A stretch of 41,593 bases of DNA. It comes from OFTM382 sp964448185 (GTDB lineage Bacteria > Planctomycetota > Phycisphaerae > Phycisphaerales > UBA1924). The stretch spans positions 1 through 41,593 of the forward strand of contig CAYUVO010000014.1 in the NCBI GenBank assembly GCA_964448185.1, written 5' to 3'. This document shows, one piece after another, positions 34,101 through 41,593 of this stretch. Position numbers and translations under genes: made by a program. The notes beneath the pieces were generated by a model. The model had not been told where the DNA came from, ran no database searches, and saw only the letters and a program-made list of their open reading frames with translations. Within the stretch, counting starts at the first letter, position 1; the number at the start of each line of letters is the position of its first letter.

Positions 34101-35063
34101 CTACCCGTTTGTCTCGATCAGTTTGCGGAGCCGACGCACATTGAGCGTGTCGAACGCGGTGCCCGCCTCGGTCTCGCCCTTGGGGGTCTCAAGGATCATC
34201 GGTACGCCTCGGAGCTTGGGGCGGTTCATCACGGCTGCAAATCCGCTGTCGGCGAGCGCCGCGTGGGTCGTCTTGAGCCCGATGGTCCCCTCACCGATAT
34301 GGGCGTGGCGATCGCGTTTGCTCCCTGCCTCGCCGATCGAATCGTTCAGATGCATCACTCGGATGTGATCGAGCCCCGCGATGCGGTCGAACTCGTCGAG
34401 TGCCGACTCGCCGCCAGCCCGCGTCGAGAGGTCGTAGCCCGCGGCGTGCGCATGGCAGGTATCGACGCAAAAACCAATCCTCTCCGCCCCGCCCGTGCGT
34501 TCGACGATCCGCTCGTGCAGCTCGCCGAGATGCTCGAAGCGTCCCCCGAGGTTGGACCCCGACCCCACCGTGTTCTCAAGACAGCTCACCGTCGGACAGC
34601 CCTGGGTTGCTTCAAAGAGCTGCTCGTAGGCATCGACGATCCGGTCGAGCCCCGTCTGCTCGCCCGAGGTTGTAAACGCCCCGGGATGATGCACCAGATG
34701 TGCGATGCCTAGCGCGGCGCAGCGTTCGAGTTCCACTCCCATAAGCGCGATTGACTTGTGCCACAACTCGTCATCCGGGCTCGCAAGATTAATCAAATAA
34801 CTCGCGTGGCTCACCGTGCAACTCTGCCAACTGAGGCGATCGATCTCCGCACGCCACAGCTCGACCGCTTCATCATCAAGCGGCTTGACCTTCCATTGTC
34901 GCTGGTTCTTGGTAAAGACCTGCACGCAGTCCAGCCCGAGGCGCTCGGCCTCAAGAGCTGCGAGATGCATCCCGCCCGCCACCGAAAGATGCGACCCCAG
35001 CAGCACGCTTGCTCCCGGGGTCGATCCTTGGTTCTTTGATGGTGACTCAGCCCGAGTTACCAC
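34101..35063 (-). CDS. nfo: Deoxyribonuclease IV (AP endonuclease Nfo)
   Basis: Endonuclease IV nicks DNA 5' to abasic sites in base-excision repair, using three zinc ions. The 320-residue protein has the family residues: GSHLSVAGGM, VSHASYLINLASP, LVHHPGAF, CLENTVGSGSNLGG, GFCVDTCHAHAAGYD, HLNDS, RDRHAHIGEGTIG and LETPKG. The annotated GTG at 35063 overlaps the glycine-zipper gene by 7 bases. A GTG at 35006, preceded by GGGAG, gives the usual start close to LLGSHLSVAGG and looks better. Confidence 0.94.
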   Translation of the reverse strand: MVTRAESPSKNQGSTPGASVLLGSHLSVAGGMHLAALEAERLGLDCVQVFTKNQRQWKVKPLDDEAVELWRAEIDRLSWQSCTVSHASYLINLASPDDELWHKSIALMGVELERCAALGIAHLVHHPGAFTTSGEQTGLDRIVDAYEQLFEATQGCPTVSCLENTVGSGSNLGGRFEHLGELHERIVERTGGAERIGFCVDTCHAHAAGYDLSTRAGGESALDEFDRIAGLDHIRVMHLNDSIGEAGSKRDRHAHIGEGTIGLKTTHAALADSGFAAVMNRPKLRGVPMILETPKGETEAGTAFDTLNVRRLRKLIETNG

Positions 35064-35335
35064 TCGTCGTGGCCGCGATCACGATTGCTGTTGCGCTCGT
35101 TGCGTTCGTTCTGGTCGCCGATGACTGCGCCGCCGACGCCGCCCGCGACCGCACCGATCACAGCACCAGCACCGGCGCTGCCCGTAACCGATCCGATGGC
35201 AAGCCCGCCGAGCGCTCCGAGGGCTGCACCTGAAAGAGCGCCTTCACCAGCGTTGCTACAACCGGTCGATACCAACAGCAAGCCCGCACCCGATGCGGCA
35301 ACCACCGCTCGTTTGACCATCTGTGCTTTGTTCAT
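35057..35335 (-). CDS. Glycine-zipper lipoprotein
   Basis: This 92-residue lipoprotein has a signal (MVKRAVVAASGAGLLLVSTG), lipobox STGC near residue 26, and a glycine-zipper membrane-like segment (GALGGLAIGSVTGSAGAGAVIGAVAGG). It ends in a charged Asn/Arg tail (QNERNERNSNRDRG). Such proteins embed in or cross the outer membrane. AAAGGAG 8 bases upstream fixes the ATG at 35335. Its end overlaps nfo. Confidence 0.82.
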   Translation of the reverse strand: MNKAQMVKRAVVAASGAGLLLVSTGCSNAGEGALSGAALGALGGLAIGSVTGSAGAGAVIGAVAGGVGGAVIGDQNERNERNSNRDRGHDEW

Positions 35336-35573
35336 CACACACACTCCTTTGCTCATTCGAGCAGCCTGCTGCTGCCCGGGGGTTTCATCCTTGGCATGCA
35401 AACCATGCCCCGCGTTCATCCTACAAGTAAGTATACACAAACCTGCTGCTCTTGGTTCCGATTTTATGTACTGATCTTCTACGCAAAGGATTCCAATACC
35501 CACTCACATACCCTCTCGCACGATCCAATGTGCGTAATCGGACCCTCATGGAGGCCATTTCCAAGGCATCGGC

Positions 35574-36356
35574 CTAGGGATAGTCCTGGCGGGTCGAGCG
35601 GATCACCAGATCCCCGATCGCCACATGAACCGGCTGACTCACGATAAACCGGATCGCCCGAGCGATGTCGTCGCCCTCAAGCACCGGCCCCACCTTGTCC
35701 ATGATCTTGGCAAAGCTCTTCGAGTCGTAGCCCGCAACCTGCTGAAACTCGCTCTTGACAATGCCCGGCTCGATCAGCGAAACACGCACCCCGCTGGGTC
35801 CGATCTCCCGGCGCAGGGCTTCGGCGAGCGAGTTGACCGCAAACTTGGTTGAGCCGTACATCGAGCTGAACGGCGAGATGTGCCGACCGACCGTCGAACC
35901 GAGCACCACCAGATCATGCGGATGCTTGAGCCAATCACCCCGAGCCTCGATGTCCGCGAGCATCCCCTTGGCCGCACGACGCATCAGCAGCGCGGCGCCC
36001 TGGATGTTCGTGCGGATCATCTCTTCCCATTGATCCACTTCGCTCGAAAGCACGCTGCCCGAAAGCCCCCGGCCCGCGTTGACCACCACCAGATCCGCCT
36101 CGGAGCCGAACGAATCCTTGGCAGCATCGAGCACCGCATCGATCACATCAGCATCGCCCGCGTCACCCGCAACGACCACGACTCGATCGCTGCCCAACTC
36201 ATCGTGCAGTTCATCTCGCAAGGCTTCGAGCCGATCGGCGCGACGCGCGTTGATGACCACTTTCGCGCCGCCCGCGACCAGATCGCACGCCACCGCACGC
36301 CCGATCCCAGCACTCGCACCGGTCACCACCGCGACGCGGCCAGCAAGATCGCTCAT
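35574..36356 (-). CDS. Short-chain dehydrogenase/reductase
   Basis: This is a 260-residue SDR. The Rossmann motif is TGASAGIGRAVA, the NAG motif is VVNAGRG, and the catalytic Ser-Tyr-Lys are in VVLGSTVGRH and MYGSTKFAVN. An Arg after the second strand (NARRADRL) favours NADP(H). The substrate is unknown. AAGGAG 8 bases before the ATG at 36356 supports the start; the longer frame from 36380 lacks it. It lies 48 bases downstream of gdhA. Confidence 0.9.
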   Translation of the reverse strand: MSDLAGRVAVVTGASAGIGRAVACDLVAGGAKVVINARRADRLEALRDELHDELGSDRVVVVAGDAGDADVIDAVLDAAKDSFGSEADLVVVNAGRGLSGSVLSSEVDQWEEMIRTNIQGAALLMRRAAKGMLADIEARGDWLKHPHDLVVLGSTVGRHISPFSSMYGSTKFAVNSLAEALRREIGPSGVRVSLIEPGIVKSEFQQVAGYDSKSFAKIMDKVGPVLEGDDIARAIRFIVSQPVHVAIGDLVIRSTRQDYP

Positions 36357-36404
36357 GGGAAACGCTCCTTGTGATTTCATTCCGACCAGCCCGCGCTCGA
36401 CGCT

Positions 36405-37793
36405 TTACGGGAAGATGCCTCGCACGGCGTACGTCTTACCGATGTGTTCGACCGCTGCTGCGAACGCAGCGGTCCGCATGTCACACTTGAAGCGTTGGCG
36501 AGCAAGCCTGGTCCGGCGGGCCGCCATCACCATGTGCCGGTTGAGCTCGGCGTCCACATGCTCGGCGTCCCAGATGACACTCGACTTGTTCTGGACCCAT
36601 TCGAAGTACGACACCACCACGCCGCCAGCGTTGGCGAGAATCGCGGGGAGCACCTCGATGCCCTTCTTTGAAAGTTCGCGGTCACCCGACGGATCACATG
36701 GCGAGTTGGCACCCTCCGCGACAATCTTGCAGTCCATCATCGCCGCCTGGCGGGCTTTGATCATCTGCTCGAGAGCAGCGGGGATGAACAGATCGACGGG
36801 CGTTGAGTAGAACTCGTCTTCGCTAATCGCCTCACCGCCCAAAGCGGTGTTCTGACCCGAGCCCGAGGGAGCCCCATCGCCAAAGCCTTTGATGCCTCCA
36901 GCCTTGGTGCTGTAGGCAGCGAGCGCGTCGCAGTCGAAACCTTCGTCGTTGCGCAGCGCTCCGGTGTGGTCCATCACAGCAATCACCTTGGCGCCCATGT
37001 CCGCGAGAATCCGCGCAGCCCATGAGCCCACGTTGCCAAAGCCCAGCACGCTCACACGCATGCCCTCGACCTTGAGCCCAAACTCGGGGAGCATCTCGAT
37101 GACGACATCGACCACGCCCTGGCCGGTTGCCTTCTCGCGTCCGAGCGAGCCGCCAAACTCGACGGGCTTTCCGGTGACGATCCGCAGCGCGTCTTGGGTG
37201 TTGGATTGCGTCTGGCTCATCATGTAGGTGTCGGCGAACCACGCCATGGTCTGTGCGTTGCTTCCCACGTCGGGCGCGGGGATGTCGTAGTCCGGGCCGA
37301 TGAACGGGCTGATCGCACTGGCAAACCTGCGTGTGATGCGCTGCATCTCATCGGAGGAGTGGGCGCGTGGGTCGACCTTGACGCCGCCCTTGCCGCCACC
37401 AAACGGGATGCGGGCCAGCGAACACTTCATCGTCATCAGCAGCGCGAGGCTCTTGACATCATCGAGGTGAACCTCGGGATGGAACCGCACGCCGCCTTTG
37501 TAAGGACCGAGCACGTTGTTGTGCTGCACGCGGTAGCCCTTGAAGAGCCGATGGTGTCCGTCGTCCATCCGCACCGGGAAGTGGACCATGATTTCGTTTT
37601 TGGGTTGGGCGCAGATGATCCGAACACGGTGTCGAACATCGAGCATCTCGGCAGCCCGCAGCGTCACCTCGACCGTCTGGGTATAGAGATTGTCCGGATC
37701 GGTGGGGAAATCGAGTTCCTCCAAGATCGGATCGCGGGCGGGTGAGATAGCTTCGTTCGCGGGGGTCTGTGCCGTGGTCATCGCCGAACTCAT
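36405..37793 (-). CDS. gdhA: Glutamate dehydrogenase (Glu/Leu/Phe/Val dehydrogenase family)
   Basis: This 462-residue enzyme interconverts glutamate and 2-oxoglutarate plus ammonia. It shows KGYRVQHNNVLGPYKGGVRF, the catalytic Lys in PFGGGKGGVKVDP, the IPAPDVGSNAQTMAW segment, and the nucleotide fold GFGNVGSWAA. EGANSPCDP is the usual later motif. A loop around 305-330 is Gly/Ser-rich and longer than usual (DGAPSGSGQNTALGGE). The first 30 residues are a poorly conserved lead; a second ATG lies at 37781. It is possibly co-transcribed with the SDR. Confidence 0.96.
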   Translation of the reverse strand: MSSAMTTAQTPANEAISPARDPILEELDFPTDPDNLYTQTVEVTLRAAEMLDVRHRVRIICAQPKNEIMVHFPVRMDDGHHRLFKGYRVQHNNVLGPYKGGVRFHPEVHLDDVKSLALLMTMKCSLARIPFGGGKGGVKVDPRAHSSDEMQRITRRFASAISPFIGPDYDIPAPDVGSNAQTMAWFADTYMMSQTQSNTQDALRIVTGKPVEFGGSLGREKATGQGVVDVVIEMLPEFGLKVEGMRVSVLGFGNVGSWAARILADMGAKVIAVMDHTGALRNDEGFDCDALAAYSTKAGGIKGFGDGAPSGSGQNTALGGEAISEDEFYSTPVDLFIPAALEQMIKARQAAMMDCKIVAEGANSPCDPSGDRELSKKGIEVLPAILANAGGVVVSYFEWVQNKSSVIWDAEHVDAELNRHMVMAARRTRLARQRFKCDMRTAAFAAAVEHIGKTYAVRGIFP

Positions 37794-37892
37794 CTCTCAG
37801 GCGGAGGTTCGCTTTGAGAACCCCCAGTGGGGTGCGCACAAAAAAGACGTGGGACAACGATAGCCCTTGTCAGTGGGTGGATCGGCCCCCGG

Positions 37893-37906
37893 GCCCTCAT
37901 GAGGGC
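37893..37906. repeat. Perfect 14-bp palindrome in the gdhA upstream region
   Basis: GCCCTCATGAGGGC (37893-37906) is a perfect palindrome about 100 bases upstream of gdhA and 100 bases before the divergent receiver-like gene. Such symmetry suits a dimeric regulator site. Confidence 0.45.
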
Positions 37907-38006
37907 TACAAATCTGTCGCGAATCACAACGACACGCGGCTTGCTTCTCGATCACGACGTGAGCGAAACAACTTTCGGGCCGGGCTTGGCCCAACAAGGA
38001 ACGAGC

Positions 38007-38387
38007 ATGATTGTCTATCTCGCAGCCGATTTGATCTGGGCGACGAAAATCAAATCCACCGCCGACGCCTTGGGCGTGCCGTGCAGGCCTGTGCGATCGG
38101 TCGAGATGCTCGAAGCACGTCTGGGAGATTCCGACGTCACCGCCGCCGTGCTCGACCTCGAAGCACCCGCGATCTGGGACGTGCTGAATCGTTTGCGAGA
38201 CGCTCAAAGCGATCCCCCAGCTCTCGAAGTAACCGTGGTGTGCTTCGGTCCGCATGTCGATGTTGAGGCGATGGACCGTGCTCGCAGTGCAGGTGCCCAG
38301 CGGGTGCTCCCGCGTGGGGCGTTCGATCGTTCGCTGCCCGAGCTGCTCGTTGAGCTTGGCTCGAAGGCCGAGGACTCTGCAAGCTAG
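38007..38387 (+). CDS. Degenerate receiver-like protein
   Basis: This 126-residue protein has a CheY-like alpha/beta layout (MIVYLAADLIWATKIKSTAD, VTAAVLDLEAP, VTVVCFGPH, AGAQRVLPRGAF). Key receiver residues are altered: only one Asp follows the first strand (AAD), the Lys usually before Pro is Arg, and the Asp of AVLDLE is the only likely phospho-site. Planctomycetes have many such pseudo-receivers. AAGGA about 6 bases upstream supports ATG 38007; upstream codons in the same frame read as non-coding. Confidence 0.65.
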   Translation: MIVYLAADLIWATKIKSTADALGVPCRPVRSVEMLEARLGDSDVTAAVLDLEAPAIWDVLNRLRDAQSDPPALEVTVVCFGPHVDVEAMDRARSAGAQRVLPRGAFDRSLPELLVELGSKAEDSAS

Positions 38388-38449
38388 ACCGCGATTGAGC
38401 GGAGATTGGGCCACGAGATATCGGGCGTTGTGGTCGGCTGTGATGTACC

Positions 38450-38487
38450 AAAAAAACAACGCCCCGAGGTCGGTCCCGGGGCGTTGG
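38450..38487 (-). terminator. Rho-independent terminator after rpsA
   Basis: On the minus strand CAACGCCCC pairs with GGGGCGTTG over 9 bp (38457-38465 with 38478-38486), followed by a run of seven T (complement of 38451-38457). It lies about 40 bases past the rpsA stop at 38526. Confidence 0.9.
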
Positions 38488-38525
38488 TCGTGTGTGATGC
38501 TGAAAGACCCGCCGATCAGATCGGT

Positions 38526-40307
<1,782 letters not shown>

Positions 40308-40473
40308 GGTTCACGCTCCGCAGCTCCCAAACCCAACACCCCGTCGGCACGGGCATCGATCGGCAGCTGCTCACCCAAGCCGGGTAGGGCTCGGACGACC
40401 CCATTGGGGCGATGCAAGTCTGCGTTCACGTTCCGTCAAGACTCCACGCGGAGCAGACGGAGCCGACTCTGCC

Positions 40474-40479
40474 ATTCTA
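40474..40479 (-). promoter_or_regulatory. Candidate -10 hexamer (TAGAAT) for rpsA
   Basis: TAGAAT on the minus strand lies about 165 bases before the rpsA TTG start, in the 244-base gap to the LON-domain gene. It matches the hexamers before maf and gyrA. The -35 is unclear. Confidence 0.3.
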
Positions 40480-40551
40480 GGTCGGCACATATCCCTAAAG
40501 GAATGCCCCCGAGCCCATCTTTTTTGCGATTGACCGCCCAACACGGCAAAG

Positions 40552-41274
40552 TTAGTTCCAAGAGCACCCTTTGGGCCAAGGAACGCCCCGCTGAAGCCCC
40601 GAAAGCTCCAGCATTCTCCCCAGCTCCGCAAGCTCGCCGCGGATCATCTCAGCTCGAACCGCCACACTGGGCTCGTCGAGCAGTCGATACCGCACCTCGG
40701 GGTCCGTCGTCAGAGCAAACCCCACCAGTTCGAGCACCGCAGCCGACGGGATGTCTTTGTTCTGGAGATACCCCAGCACCGAGGTCGCAGCCGAGAGCTG
40801 CTTCAAAGGGCCATGTGCAAGCTCATCGGAGACCCACTCGCGAAGAGCATCAAGACCCGGCCCGCCATCGTCCTGATTCATCAACGGCGTCAACAACGCG
40901 GTCCGATACGCCCGGTCGATCGCCAGATCCGCGGACGTCTCATCCACAATCCTCGCCCTACAGATGCCCTGGACCACGATATTGAATCGGCCGTCGGGCA
41001 GCGATTCGTGCTCGGCGACCTGCGCCACGCAGACGCTCGGGCGGAGCATGGGCAGGTCGTTTTCGTCGAGCCGGACCTCGCCTGCGGTGTTGGTGTCGAA
41101 CATCGCCATGGCGAACTGGCCCGAGCCGTCGAGTACATCGCTGACCATCGCCCGGTACTGGGGCTCGAAAATGTGCAGCGGGACGGCCTGCTGAGGCAGC
41201 AAGACCACCGATTCGAGCGGGAACAGCGGCATGGGCCTGCTGAAGTTCACCCTGAATGTCGGAGCCTGAGCCAC
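40552..41274 (-). CDS. LON N-terminal substrate-binding-domain protein
   Basis: This 240-residue protein resembles the free-standing LON substrate-binding domain, without protease or ATPase. Typical opening strands are visible: PLFPLESVVLLPQQAVPLHI, FEPQYRAMVSDVL and FAMAMF, followed by VAQVAEHESLPDGRFNIVVQ and GICRARI. The helical second half (DALREWVSDELAHGPLKQL) follows. A GTG at 41274 lies 6 bases after AAGGAG and is the best start; an ATG at 41280 is directly next to AAGGAG. The frame further upstream is open but non-family. Function in free form is unknown; a role in protein quality control is inference. It is divergent from queF. Confidence 0.86.
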   Translation of the reverse strand: MAQAPTFRVNFSRPMPLFPLESVVLLPQQAVPLHIFEPQYRAMVSDVLDGSGQFAMAMFDTNTAGEVRLDENDLPMLRPSVCVAQVAEHESLPDGRFNIVVQGICRARIVDETSADLAIDRAYRTALLTPLMNQDDGGPGLDALREWVSDELAHGPLKQLSAATSVLGYLQNKDIPSAAVLELVGFALTTDPEVRYRLLDEPSVAVRAEMIRGELAELGRMLELSGLQRGVPWPKGCSWN

Positions 41275-41329
41275 TGGCATCTCCTTGGTGGTATCCCACC
41301 TCGTGGTGTCTCTCATCCTACCGTAAGCC

Positions 41330-41593
41330 ATGCCTGACGCATCCCTGCTCGATAAGTTTCCGACGCCCACCGATACGCCTTTTGTGATCGAGCACGTCGC
41401 GGAGGAGTTCACGAGTGTCTGTCCGGTGACCGGGCATCCTGATTTCGGGACCGTCACGCTGCGGTTCGAGCCCAAGGCCCCCGCTGACGGCGGCACCTGC
41501 GTCGAACTCAAAAGCCTCAAGCTCTATCTCCAGAGCTTCCGCAACGAGGGCATCTATTACGAAGCGGTCACCAACCAGATCCGCGATGATCTC
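41330..41593 (+). CDS. queF: NADPH-dependent 7-cyano-7-deazaguanine reductase QueF (truncated by window end)
   Basis: QueF reduces preQ0 to preQ1 in queuosine synthesis. The first 88 codons are in the window with no stop. FTSVCPVTGHPDFGTVTLRF includes the catalytic Cys region; ELKSLKLYLQSFRNEG is the substrate-binding segment. The start ATG at 41330 gives MPDASLLDKFPTPTDTPFVI. It is divergent from the LON-domain gene with about 55 bases between starts. With queG at 18.2 kb, this indicates a queuosine pathway. Confidence 0.92.
   Translation, partial: MPDASLLDKFPTPTDTPFVIEHVAEEFTSVCPVTGHPDFGTVTLRFEPKAPADGGTCVELKSLKLYLQSFRNEGIYYEAVTNQIRDDL

Overview
The window looks like a chromosomal segment of a GC-rich Planctomycetota bacterium, most likely of the Phycisphaerae/Phycisphaerales. 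The evidence is indirect. A secreted protein ends in the VPTPG + hydrophobic + RRRR sorting tail common in that class. A lipid A / LPS gene cluster sits beside ordinary bacterial housekeeping genes. Excisionase-type HTH domains are fused to receivers. Short GC-rich palindromes are scattered between genes. Ribosomal protein S16 carries a long Ala/Glu/Lys tail. I see no tRNA, rRNA, CRISPR array, insertion sequence or phage gene.

Layout. 1-2.7 kb (minus): a decayed gene with a hydrophobic and coiled-coil N-terminus joined out of frame to a TPR tail, an HTH-receiver regulator, and a divergent RNase HII-like protein. 3.1-5.8 kb (plus): a PEP-CTERM-type secreted protein with a good terminator, then rpsP and rplS. 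trmD (5.9-6.7 kb) is turned round to converge on rplS, and rimM is absent from the window. 6.7-7.8 kb (plus): an MDR oxidoreductase. 7.8-11.9 kb (minus): a compact envelope operon of maf, a small membrane protein, lpxK, hldE and an ASCH-domain gene, with overlapping or nearly touching ends. lpxK is broken by a one-base shift at a nine-G tract. 12-18.2 kb: an omega-amidase-like nitrilase; an FHA-GspE/PilB fusion ATPase on the minus strand; and a translationally coupled plus-strand set of serS, ogt and a GHL10-type lipoprotein. 18.2-20.2 kb (minus): a sugar isomerase-like TIM barrel and queG.

20.4-24.2 kb (plus): a secreted protein with an AT-richer C-terminal segment, a tiny lipoprotein, tryptophan 2,3-dioxygenase, and a lipoprotein built of GYGD repeats. 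24.3-32.7 kb (minus): an M28 carboxypeptidase, an ABC ATPase, a STAS protein, gyrA, and a 600+ residue secreted protein of unknown function. 32.8 kb: a possible 27-residue small ORF. 32.9-37.8 kb (minus): a TPR lipoprotein, endonuclease IV, a glycine-zipper lipoprotein, an SDR and glutamate dehydrogenase. 38.0 kb (plus): a degenerate receiver. 38.5-41.3 kb (minus): six-domain ribosomal protein S1 with a TTG start, and a LON-substrate-binding-domain protein. The window ends inside queF (plus).

Themes. Translation and tRNA modification are well represented (S16, L19, S1, TrmD, SerRS, QueG, QueF). So are lipid A and heptose synthesis and secreted or lipid-anchored proteins. Several genes carry G/C homopolymers of 8-10 bases, one of which coincides with the lpxK frameshift. 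I found no clear complete new defence or biosynthetic system. The items most worth a second look are the lpxK frameshift, the decayed TPR gene, the GYGD-repeat lipoprotein, the S16 tail with the structured rpsP-rplS spacer, and the repeat-bearing gyrA leader.
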